Of a DNA stretch of 20,854 nucleotides, positions 7,275 through 14,543 are shown piece by piece. This DNA comes from DRPN01 sp964599235 (GTDB lineage Bacteria > Bacteroidota > Bacteroidia > Bacteroidales > VadinHA17): the NCBI GenBank assembly GCA_964599235.1, contig CAZRDX010000033.1, positions 1 to 20,854 on the forward strand, written 5' to 3'. Within the stretch, counting starts at the first letter, position 1. Each line of letters starts with the position of its first letter. The position numbers and the translations under genes are program-made. The notes beneath the pieces are model-generated. The model searched no databases. It had not been told where the DNA came from and saw only the letters and a program-made list of their open reading frames with translations.

Positions 7275-9332
7275 TCAGGAGAAGAGCAAATTATTTTGAT
7301 CGTTCGTTCCTTTCTCTTTTTCTTTTCTTCCGATCATTTTCAGGAACTCTTCCTCGGTGATCACCGGGATGCCGAGGTTCCTGGCTTTTTCCACTTTTTG
7401 TGGGCCGGGTTTTTCTCCTGCCAGCAGGTAGGTGGTGCGGGAGGAGACGGAGCTGGCTACTTTTCCGCCGTACTTTTCGATGGTCTCTTTGATACCGTCG
7501 CGTGAAAAATGGCTGAAGATGCCGGAGACGACGAAGGTTTTTCCTTCGAGAACGGCAGGAACCTCTTCGTCCGTTTCGCGGGCGATCTCCATCCGTACCC
7601 CTTTCTCGCGCAGGCGTCGGATGATCTCCATGTTGGCGGGTTTGCTGAAGTATCGCCGGATGCTTTGAGCGATCTTTTCGCCCACTTCTTCGGTTTCCAC
7701 AAGCTCTTCGTAAGAGGCCCGGGCCAGGGCGTCGATGCTGCCGAAACGCCGGGCGAGGGTCTTGGCGACGGTCTCACCCACATAGCGTATCCCCAGGGCG
7801 TAAAGCACCCTCTCGAAAGGTACTTCCTTGCTTTTCTCGATGCTCCGGATGATGTTGCCGGCCGACTTTTCTCCCAGACGTTCCAGGGGGGCCAGCTGCT
7901 CGACACGCAGCTCGTACAGGTCGGCCACGTTGCGCACCAGGCCTTTGCGGAAGAGGAGGTCGATGGTCTCCTCACCCAGTCCTTCGATGTTCATGGCCTT
8001 GCGGCTGATGAAATGTTCGATACGTCCTTTGATCTGTGGCGGGCAGCCCTCTTCGTTGGGGCAGTACCACACCGCTTCGCCCTCTTCCCGCACCAGGGGG
8101 GTGCCGCATGCCGGACAGGTGCGGACGAACACCACGGGCCGGGCATCGGGAGGACGCTGGGAGAGATCGACGCCCGTGATCTTGGGGATGATCTCGCCTC
8201 CTTTCTCGACATACACCATATCCCCCAGGTGCAGGTCGAGCATGCGTATCTGGTCGTCGTTGTAGAGGGAGGCCCTTTTTACTACGGTGCCGGCCAGCTG
8301 CACCGGCTCCAGGTTGGCCACGGGGGTCACGGCACCGGTACGTCCTACCTGGAAGTCGACGGACAGAAGTCGTGTCTTGGCCTGTTCGGCCTTGAACTTG
8401 TAGGCGATGGCCCAGCGCGGGCTCTTGGCCGTATAGCCCAGACGGGCCTGCAGACGCAGCGAGTCGACCTTGATGACCACCCCGTCGGTGGCATAGGGCA
8501 GTTCTTTGCGCTTGATATCCCATTCGTCGATGAAGGCAAAGACCCCCTGCAGATCGTCGTAGCGTTCCATCACCTCGGGGATCTTGAAGCCCCACGAACG
8601 GGCGATCTGCAGGTTCTCGTAATGCGAGTCGGTGGGCAGCTCTTCACCCAGCAGGTAGTAGAGAAAACAGTCGAGCGGCCGGCGTGCCACGAGGGAAGAG
8701 TTCTGCAGCTTCAGCGTGCCGGCAGCGGCGTTGCGCGGGTTGGCAAAAGGCTCTTCGCCGTTGCGGATACGCTCTTCGTTGAGCCGCCGGAACCCCTCCA
8801 GGGGCATGAACACCTCACCCCGGATGATGAAACGCCGCGGCCAGCCCTGACCCTGCAACACCAGAGGGATACTGCGTATCGTCCGGATGTTGTCGGTGAC
8901 CACATCACCCCGCATGCCGTCACCGCGGGTGATGGCCCGGACCAATCGACCCTCTTCGTAGATCAGACTGATCGCCGTGCCATCGTACTTGAGCTCGGCC
9001 ACGTACCGGAAAGGCTCGTCCACCTCCTTCCGTATGCGGGCATCGAACTCGATCAGCTCCTCCCGCGTGTAAGTGTTGCCTAGCGACAACATCGGATACT
9101 CGTGCTCGGCCTGCTCAAACTCCTTGTTGATGTCGGCCCCCACCCGCTGGCTGGGAGAGTTGGGATCAAAAAACTCCGGATAACGCTTTTCCAGTTCGAT
9201 CAGCTCATGCATCAGCGTATCGTACTCAAAATCGCTGATGAGCGGCTTGTTGAGCACATAGTAATGATAGTTGTGCTTTTCCAGCTCTTTCCTGAGCTTC
9301 TCTATTCTTTTCCTGGCTTCCTCTCTGGTCAT
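7275..9332 (-). CDS. ligA: NAD+-dependent DNA ligase
   Basis: A 685-residue protein of typical LigA length that seals nicks in replication and repair using NAD+. Domain order is complete: Ia domain that binds NMN (about 1-70, with H-Y-Y-V-L and D-x-E-Y-D), adenylation domain with the AMP-accepting lysine K115 in A-E-L-K-Y-D-G, then an OB fold. The four-Cys zinc finger has C406, C409, C424 and C430, nearly the spacing in E. coli. Helix-hairpin-helix repeats follow (about 440-580), then a C-terminal BRCT domain (about 595-670, L-E-G-K-T-F-V-V-S-G and L-A-G-E-K-P-G-P-Q-K). Motif I is KYDG rather than KIDG or KLDG, a conservative change. ATG 9332 gives a normal N-terminus. It is the first gene of the minus-strand run to DUF6913 and dapA. 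No exact -7 box was found upstream on this strand. Confidence 0.98.
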   Translation of the reverse strand: MTREEARKRIEKLRKELEKHNYHYYVLNKPLISDFEYDTLMHELIELEKRYPEFFDPNSPSQRVGADINKEFEQAEHEYPMLSLGNTYTREELIEFDARIRKEVDEPFRYVAELKYDGTAISLIYEEGRLVRAITRGDGMRGDVVTDNIRTIRSIPLVLQGQGWPRRFIIRGEVFMPLEGFRRLNEERIRNGEEPFANPRNAAAGTLKLQNSSLVARRPLDCFLYYLLGEELPTDSHYENLQIARSWGFKIPEVMERYDDLQGVFAFIDEWDIKRKELPYATDGVVIKVDSLRLQARLGYTAKSPRWAIAYKFKAEQAKTRLLSVDFQVGRTGAVTPVANLEPVQLAGTVVKRASLYNDDQIRMLDLHLGDMVYVEKGGEIIPKITGVDLSQRPPDARPVVFVRTCPACGTPLVREEGEAVWYCPNEEGCPPQIKGRIEHFISRKAMNIEGLGEETIDLLFRKGLVRNVADLYELRVEQLAPLERLGEKSAGNIIRSIEKSKEVPFERVLYALGIRYVGETVAKTLARRFGSIDALARASYEELVETEEVGEKIAQSIRRYFSKPANMEIIRRLREKGVRMEIARETDEEVPAVLEGKTFVVSGIFSHFSRDGIKETIEKYGGKVASSVSSRTTYLLAGEKPGPQKVEKARNLGIPVITEEEFLKMIGRKEKEKGTNDQNNLLFS

Positions 9333-9503
9333 ATGTTCGCCTCTTTTCTTTTCCCGAAATTACAAAATTCCCTCACTCCGGCATCTTCCTTCCCGGAATC
9401 TCCACTTGCGGCTTCCGGCATGAACAAAGAGTAGGGAAGGCCCTTTTCATTACGGACCCGGGAACCGCATTGTAAGCCGTTCTTTTCCGGAAGCACTGCC
9501 GTT

Positions 9504-9522
9504 ATGTTAAATAATGTTAAAT
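9504..9522. repeat. Tandem 9-bp direct repeat ATGTTAAAT upstream of the gld-type operon
   Basis: ATGTTAAAT occurs at 9504-9512 and again at 9514-9522, offset by 10 bp, about one helical turn. The pair lies in the divergent intergenic region, ending 36 bp before the -7 box at 9559. A same-face tandem site upstream of a promoter could be an activator site, but AT-rich chance repetition is not excluded. Confidence 0.4.
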
Positions 9523-9558
9523 GCCATACCGGGCGGGAGAGTGAAAAAGAGAACCTTT

Positions 9559-9566
9559 TAATTTTG
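9559..9566 (+). promoter_or_regulatory. Bacteroidota-type -7 promoter box for the exporter operon
   Basis: TAATTTTG matches the Bacteroidota sigma-ABfr -7 consensus TAnnTTTG exactly. No clear -33 TTTG box was found about 20 bp upstream. The predicted transcription start is near 9570-9574, giving a leader of about 50 nt to ATG 9622. It lies at the head of five same-strand genes ending at a terminator, the right place for an operon promoter. Confidence 0.5.
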
Positions 9567-9621
9567 TCGTGCCCGGTGCGTGAGGATGCACCGGAACGAA
9601 GGACACGAAGGTGATGCAGCC

Positions 9622-10224
9622 ATGGAAAGGTCAATGAGAACGAACCATGCATCGGATCGTGCAGCGGAAAGGATCATGGGAATGGTCCTTTTGCTTTTCG
9701 TCTTAGCCGTCTCTTTCCTCAGAGCCCAGGACCGCGATACCATCCGCGGGCCTGTGGTGAACATCACCGTCAACAAGGAGACCGACGATCAGGGGAACGT
9801 GATCCGGTACGATTCCACCTATACGTGGTTCTGGTCGTCGGGCGATACGGTCATGGAAAGCGATACGGCCTTCTTCAGGAGGTTTTTTTCGAATGAGGAA
9901 GGCTGGCATTTCAACCCGGGCATGCTGATGCCCGATTCGTTGCCGGGTTTCATCTTTTCGCCCTTTGATGAAACACTGGACCCTTTCTTTTTCGGTTTTC
10001 CCGATACGGCCGCTTTCCGTCGTCTGGAGCGCCTGTTCAGGGAGTTCATGCGGCCTTTCCACGGGTTTCCGGATGAAGATCTTTTCCGGTCGTTCGGCTT
10101 CCCCGAACCTTTCGGGTCGTTCCCGTCGGATTCGCTGTTGCGTAAGTACTTTGACAGGGCGGTCCCCCGGCAGGAGAAAGAGAATGAGCATACAGAGAAA
10201 AAAGGAAAGATCGTGATCCTATAA
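9622..10224 (+). CDS. Phe-rich exported protein of unknown function, first gene of gld-type exporter operon
   Basis: Not recognised. Starting at ATG 9622 (AAGGTGAT lies just upstream) gives 200 residues; the frame also offers GTG 9580, ATG 9586 and ATG 9634. A signal peptide is visible: M-V-L-L-L-F-V-L-A-V-S-F at 21-32, probable cleavage around L-R-A-Q (33-36), so the protein is likely periplasmic or exported. Residues 37-80 have strand-like V-V-N-I-T-V-N-K-E-T-D-D-Q-G-N-V-I-R-Y-D-S-T-Y, a pattern seen in other Bacteroidota secreted hypotheticals. From 84 to 167, 22 of 84 residues are Phe, mixed with Asp, Pro and Arg; G-F-P recurs at 125-127, 148-150 and 159-161, each followed by Asp or Glu. 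The tail is charged (E-K-E-N-E-H-T-E-K-K-G-K). The stop is 12 bp before gldA, so it probably belongs to the exporter locus, as subunit, substrate or chaperone (inference). Confidence 0.75.
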   Translation: MERSMRTNHASDRAAERIMGMVLLLFVLAVSFLRAQDRDTIRGPVVNITVNKETDDQGNVIRYDSTYTWFWSSGDTVMESDTAFFRRFFSNEEGWHFNPGMLMPDSLPGFIFSPFDETLDPFFFGFPDTAAFRRLERLFREFMRPFHGFPDEDLFRSFGFPEPFGSFPSDSLLRKYFDRAVPRQEKENEHTEKKGKIVIL

Positions 10225-10236
10225 AACAGCAGTCAT

Positions 10237-11166
10237 ATGGACATCAAAGTTGAGAACATCACGAAGAGCTATGGCAGACAGAAAGCGGTGAACAGGATCA
10301 GTTTCCATGTGAAGACAGGGGAGATCCTGGGTTTCCTCGGTCCCAACGGGGCGGGGAAGACCACCACGATGAAGATGATCACCAACTATCTCATTCCCGA
10401 AGAGGGTGATATCTTCATCGGCGGCAAGTCGCTGCTTGAAGAGCCGGAAGAACTGAAAAAGCACATCGGGTATCTTCCCGAGAACAACCCGCTTTACGTG
10501 GACATGCCTGTGATCGATTATCTTGAGTTCAGTGCCGAGATCCAGCAGATCCCGCGCGAGAAGATCCCGGAAAGGGTGCGGGAGATGGTGCGGGTATGTG
10601 GGTTGAACCAGGAAAAGCACAAAAAGATCGGGGAGTTGTCGAAAGGTTACCGTCAGCGTGTAGGGCTGGCTCAGGCGATGATCCATGACCCGGAGATCCT
10701 GATCCTCGATGAGCCTACCACGGGGCTCGATCCAAACCAGATCATCGAGATCCGTAAGCTGATCCGTGAGCTGGGACGCGAAAAGACGGTCATCCTCTCT
10801 ACCCACATCATGCAGGAGGTGGAGGCCACCTGCGACCGCATCCTCATCATCAACAAAGGAGAGATCGTCGCCGACGGCACGGCCGACAGCTTGGCACGCC
10901 AGGTGCAGGGCCAGGAGCTCCTCCATGTGCGTATCGAGGATGCCGATCCCAACGAAGTGTTCAAGGCACTCCAGCAGCTGCCCACGGTCGAGCTGGTCGA
11001 CTTCCTCGACCGCGAGAAGAACAGGTTCGAGATACAGAGCAAACCCGATGCAAGCTCCAACCGCGAAGTGTTCAGGCTTTGTACAGAAAAAGGATGGGTG
11101 CTCACCGAAATGATCCCCATCGAAACGAAACTGGAGGACATCTTCCGCGAACTGACGATGAACTGA
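10237..11166 (+). CDS. gldA: ABC transporter ATP-binding protein, GldA type
   Basis: A 309-residue cytoplasmic ATPase that would power an ABC-2 type exporter with GldF. Visible motifs: Walker A G35-P-N-G-A-G-K41-T-T, signature L-S-K-G-Y-R-Q at 134-140, Walker B I-L-I-L-D-E with catalytic E159, D-loop G-L-D-P, and switch H190 in S-T-H-I-M-Q-E-V-E. After about residue 225 comes a C-terminal accessory region typical of this ABC subclass (DUF4162-like). In Flavobacterium johnsoniae, GldA, GldF and GldG form an ABC system needed for gliding; non-gliding Bacteroidota also carry it, so gliding should not be assumed. The stop lies 21 bp before gldF, and the upstream Phe-rich gene ends 12 bp before this start. 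Assignment as GldA rather than a generic ATPase rests on the neighbours. Confidence 0.92.
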   Translation: MDIKVENITKSYGRQKAVNRISFHVKTGEILGFLGPNGAGKTTTMKMITNYLIPEEGDIFIGGKSLLEEPEELKKHIGYLPENNPLYVDMPVIDYLEFSAEIQQIPREKIPERVREMVRVCGLNQEKHKKIGELSKGYRQRVGLAQAMIHDPEILILDEPTTGLDPNQIIEIRKLIRELGREKTVILSTHIMQEVEATCDRILIINKGEIVADGTADSLARQVQGQELLHVRIEDADPNEVFKALQQLPTVELVDFLDREKNRFEIQSKPDASSNREVFRLCTEKGWVLTEMIPIETKLEDIFRELTMN

Positions 11167-11187
11167 TAACCGGAAAAACACTGGATC

Positions 11188-11907
11188 ATGAGAACGATAT
11201 GGACGATCACGAGAAGGGAGCTCAACTCTTTCTTCGACTCCCTAATGGCATATGTGATGCTGTTGCTCTTCCTGGGCTTCAGCGGTCTTTTCACCTGGCT
11301 TATCGGGACCAACATCTTCCTCATAGGGCAGGCGAGCCTGCGTACCTTCTTCAGTGTGGCGTACTGGACCCTTTTCTTTTTCATTCCAGCCCTGACGATG
11401 GGGATGATCGCCCAGGAGAACAACACCGGAACCATAGAGCTGTTGCTGACCAAGCCGGTCACCGACAGGCAGCTGGTGGTAGGCAAGTTCACTGCCTCCC
11501 TGTTGCTGGTGGTGATCTCACTGGTCTTTACCTTACCCTATGTGATCACCGTGGCCAGCATCGGCAACCTCGATCAGGGTGCCGTCATCGGAGGTTATCT
11601 GGGTCTGGTGCTCCTGAGTGCTGCTTACATCAGCATCGGTATCTATGCCAGCAGCCTTACCAACAACCAGATCGTGGCTTTCCTGACAGCCCTGTTCATC
11701 GGGATCTTTTTCCAGATCGTTTTCGATATGTTGTCAACGACCTTCGGCGGGGTGGTCGGGGAGATATTCAGATACCTCAGCCTTACCACCCATTTTGAGA
11801 GCATGTCGCGAGGGGTCATCGATACCAAAGACCTCATCTACTTCATCTCGCTGGTGGTGCTCTTTCTGAAGATGGCCGAAGATTCTCTGGCCAAACGCAA
11901 TCTCTAA
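11188..11907 (+). CDS. gldF: ABC-2 type permease, GldF type
   Basis: A 239-residue inner-membrane protein with six likely transmembrane helices (roughly 18-40, 57-77, 103-124, 134-155, 161-183 and 212-230). The permease signature between helices 2 and 3, Q-E-N-N-T-G-T-I-E-L-L-L-T-K-P-V-T-D with nearby V-V-G-K-F, is characteristic of ABC-2 exporters of the NosY/GldF kind. The N-terminus, R-R-E-L-N-S-F-F-D-S-L-M-A-Y-V, also fits. It would form the membrane channel with GldA as ATPase. Spacing is 21 bp after gldA and 17 bp before gldG, so all are translated from one mRNA. The transported substrate is unknown for this family. Confidence 0.92.
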   Translation: MRTIWTITRRELNSFFDSLMAYVMLLLFLGFSGLFTWLIGTNIFLIGQASLRTFFSVAYWTLFFFIPALTMGMIAQENNTGTIELLLTKPVTDRQLVVGKFTASLLLVVISLVFTLPYVITVASIGNLDQGAVIGGYLGLVLLSAAYISIGIYASSLTNNQIVAFLTALFIGIFFQIVFDMLSTTFGGVVGEIFRYLSLTTHFESMSRGVIDTKDLIYFISLVVLFLKMAEDSLAKRNL

Positions 11908-11924
11908 CCGGAAAACAGGCAGTC

Positions 11925-13430
11925 ATGAAAAAGAAGAATCTATATATCAATACCTTGCTGATAGCGGCCATCCTGGTGGTGGTCAACCTGATCTCTTACA
12001 GGCTCTTTTTCCGTCTCGACCTTACGGAGGACCATTCCTACACTCTGAGCAAGGCCACGCGTGACATCCTTAAGAATCTTAAGGAGCCGGTCACGGTGAC
12101 GGCTTATTTCTCCAAAGACCTTCCCCCTGCGGTGGCGGAAACGCGGAACGAGTTCCGAGACCTGCTGATCGAATATTCCAACCGTTCGCACGGGATGCTG
12201 GTCTATGAGTTCGTCGACCCCAACGAGGATCCTGCGAAAGAGCAGGAGGCACTGAAGAACGGCATACAGCCGGTGATGATCAATGTGCAGAAAAAGGACC
12301 AGATGAAACAGCAGAAGGCCTACCTCGGGGCGGTGATCTCGATGGGCGACCGCAAGGAGGTGATCCCCTTCATGCAGGTGGGAGGTCCCATCGAGTACGT
12401 CCTTTCGTCGGCCATTAAGAAACTGTCGGTGGTGGACAAGCCCAAGGTGGGCATCCTGGTGGGATACGGCTGTGCCGGTCCGCAGGAACTGCAGCAGGTG
12501 CAGCAGGGCCTGGAGGTGCTCTATGATGTGCAGCCTCTTCGGCTGACCGATACCACAGGCATTCCTGCGGATATCAGGACCGTGGCCATCGTCCGGCCGC
12601 AGGACAGCATCCCTGCCTATGTTTTCGATCAGCTCGACAGCCTCCTGAAACGGGGTGGGAACATCTTTGTGGCCATCAACCGGGTGAAAGGCGACCTGCA
12701 GCGGGCCTACGGCTCGGTGCTCAACACCGGCCTGGAGAGCTGGCTGCTGAAAAAAGGGATCTCCGTATCGCCCGATTTCATTGTGGATGCCACCTGCGGG
12801 ATGGTGACCGTACAACAGCAGCAGGGCTTCTTCCGCATCGCTACCAACATTTCCTTCCCTTACATCCCCATCATCAAGAGCTTTGCCAAACATCCCGCCG
12901 TGCAGGGGTTGGAGAGTGTGATCATGGAGTTCGTCAGCCCGATCGAATATACGGGTGATTCAACACGTACCTTCACCCCGCTGGCTTTCTCCTCAGAATG
13001 GTCGAACACCCTGCCGGCACCGGTATTCTTTGATATCGAGAAACAATGGACCCAGGCGGATTTCAAGAAGAAACACATCCCCGTGGCCGGGGTGCTGGAA
13101 GGAGACTTTGGCGGAGGTGTCCGGGGCAGGATCTTCGTGGTGGCCGATGGCGACTTCCCCGTCAACCGGGGCGGGCAGCAGATCGCTCCCGACAATGCCA
13201 ACCTGATGGTCAACGCCATCGACTACCTCTCCGACGATACGGGGCTCATCGAGCTGCGGACCAGGGGCATCACCTCACGTCCCATCCGCGAACTGAGCGA
13301 TACCAAACGCACGGTGCTGAAGATCGTCAACTTCGCCCTGCCCCTGCTGCTCGTGCTGATGTACGGCCTCTACAGGTTCCTCCGTAACAAAAAGATCCGT
13401 ATGGAACGCCTCGAGGCCGACTACTCTTGA
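11925..13430 (+). CDS. gldG: GldG family ABC transporter auxiliary protein
   Basis: A 501-residue membrane protein with an N-terminal transmembrane helix (about 9-28), a large extracytoplasmic region, and a C-terminal helix (about 463-482) followed by a basic tail F-L-R-N-K-K-I-R. The motif just after the first helix, F-F-R-L-D-L-T-E-D-H-S-Y-T-L-S, is the hallmark of GldG and other ABC auxiliary proteins. The central part (V-G-I-L-V-G-Y-G, then D-S-L-L-K-R-G-G-N-I-F-V-A-I-N-R) matches the GATase-like fold of this family. It likely sits beside GldF in the inner membrane with the large domain in the periplasm; its biochemical role is not settled. It lies 17 bp after gldF and 23 bp before the DUF4340 gene. 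Confidence 0.93.
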   Translation: MKKKNLYINTLLIAAILVVVNLISYRLFFRLDLTEDHSYTLSKATRDILKNLKEPVTVTAYFSKDLPPAVAETRNEFRDLLIEYSNRSHGMLVYEFVDPNEDPAKEQEALKNGIQPVMINVQKKDQMKQQKAYLGAVISMGDRKEVIPFMQVGGPIEYVLSSAIKKLSVVDKPKVGILVGYGCAGPQELQQVQQGLEVLYDVQPLRLTDTTGIPADIRTVAIVRPQDSIPAYVFDQLDSLLKRGGNIFVAINRVKGDLQRAYGSVLNTGLESWLLKKGISVSPDFIVDATCGMVTVQQQQGFFRIATNISFPYIPIIKSFAKHPAVQGLESVIMEFVSPIEYTGDSTRTFTPLAFSSEWSNTLPAPVFFDIEKQWTQADFKKKHIPVAGVLEGDFGGGVRGRIFVVADGDFPVNRGGQQIAPDNANLMVNAIDYLSDDTGLIELRTRGITSRPIRELSDTKRTVLKIVNFALPLLLVLMYGLYRFLRNKKIRMERLEADYS

Positions 13431-13453
13431 TGTGTGGTTGAACTTAAAAGAAA

Positions 13454-14437
13454 ATGATCATGGCCAGGAACAACAACAAGACACTCATCATCATCCTTGT
13501 GGTACTGCTGGGTTTCTTCGCTCTGCTGCAGATCAACAACAAGAAGAAAGAGAGCACGCTCAGGCGTGACCTGGTGGACATCGACACCGCAAAGGTGACG
13601 GCCGTCTACCTCTATCCTCAGGCAGATAAAGGCAAGGAGCTGCTTTTCCGTCGTACCGACAAGGGATGGACCATCAGCAACGAAGGGAAAGAAGCACCGG
13701 TGGAGCCCTCCACGATGCGCCGTCTGCTCGGGGCCATCAAGGAGATCCGGCCGCAGCAACTGGTGGCCGTGGGAAAAGAGAAATGGTCGGAATATCATGT
13801 GGATGATTCCCTGGCCACCCGTGTGCGGGTGATGGAAGGGAAAAAAGAGAAAGTATCGCTCTACATCGGCAAATTCACCGTGGAGCGCCCCTCGGGTAAC
13901 AACCCTTATGCCTACGGGGGCAGGAACGTCTCCGGCAAATCTTACGTACGTGCCGAGGGTGACGATGCCGTCTATGCCGTGGAGGGCTTCCTGCCCATGA
14001 CCTTCAATCAGGGTTTCGATGCCTGGAGGAACTCGCAGTTCGTCGAGATCAACCGCTCCAGGATCAACAGGATCACCTTCACCTATCCTGCCGACAGCGG
14101 CTACGTGCTGCACAACGACTCCACCGGCTGGCACTGGCGTCTGGAGAACGTTAAGCCCGACTCAGTGGCCATGAACAAATACCTCAGCACCATCTCCTAC
14201 CGGAGGTACAACCGTTTTGCGGATGATTTCAAGCCTTCAGGCGAAGCCCTGTTCACCATCACCATCGAAGGGAAAGATATGCAGCCTGTGGTGCTGAAAG
14301 CCTATAGCGATGAGAGATATCATCTGGTGCTTCATTCGAGCCAGAACCCGGAAACCTATTTCGCCGACAAGGACAGCACCATATTTCATACCTTTTTCCT
14401 GCCTCGCAGCCATTTTGAAGCCAAAGAAAGTTCCTGA
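13454..14437 (+). CDS. DUF4340 domain membrane protein, last gene of the exporter operon
   Basis: A 327-residue protein with one N-terminal membrane anchor (about 9-26, T-L-I-I-I-L-V-V-L-L-G-F-F-A-L-L) and an extracytoplasmic body, resembling DUF4340. Features include D-T-A-K-V-T-A-V-Y-L-Y-P near residue 37, W-T-I-S-N-E-G-K-E-A-P-V-E near 74, and a repeat of the same module in the C-terminal half (R-I-T-F-T-Y-P-A-D-S-G-Y-V-L, then W-H-W-R-L-E). That pattern suggests two copies of a beta-rich unit. ATG 13460 (M-A-R-N-N-N) could also be the start. DUF4340 genes commonly follow GldG-type genes, so an accessory periplasmic role in the same ABC system is inferred; function is unknown. It lies 23 bp after gldG and is followed within 50 bp by a strong terminator. 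Confidence 0.88.
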   Translation: MIMARNNNKTLIIILVVLLGFFALLQINNKKKESTLRRDLVDIDTAKVTAVYLYPQADKGKELLFRRTDKGWTISNEGKEAPVEPSTMRRLLGAIKEIRPQQLVAVGKEKWSEYHVDDSLATRVRVMEGKKEKVSLYIGKFTVERPSGNNPYAYGGRNVSGKSYVRAEGDDAVYAVEGFLPMTFNQGFDAWRNSQFVEINRSRINRITFTYPADSGYVLHNDSTGWHWRLENVKPDSVAMNKYLSTISYRRYNRFADDFKPSGEALFTITIEGKDMQPVVLKAYSDERYHLVLHSSQNPETYFADKDSTIFHTFFLPRSHFEAKESS

Positions 14438-14477
14438 ACCTTCGTCCGGGGAGAGAAGCCTGTTTGTTGTCCGAAAG

Positions 14478-14511
14478 GAAGCCGTCTCTTGCGGGAGACG
14501 GCTTCTTTTTT
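14478..14511 (+). terminator. Intrinsic terminator closing the gld-type operon
   Basis: A perfect 11-bp stem, GAAGCCGTCTC at 14478-14488 and GAGACGGCTTC at 14495-14505, encloses a 6-nt TTGCGG loop and is followed by six T residues. The stem can extend through A/T pairs at its base. It lies 40 bp after the DUF4340 stop. On the other strand it is followed by CTTTCGG rather than a clean T-run, so it would be weaker for the convergent gltS gene. Confidence 0.93.
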
Positions 14512-14543
14512 GGAAAAATGTTCCCTGCGTGAAAGGTGGGTGT

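Noticed and set aside
7509..9083. A 524-codon open frame antisense to ligA.
   Set aside because: The minus-strand LigA sequence is complete and canonical. The antisense translation is compositionally odd and shows no recognisable fold.
10219..11181. A 320-codon minus-strand frame antisense to gldA.
   Set aside because: GldA has every ATPase motif on the plus strand. The antisense frame matches its length only because codon bias removes stops.
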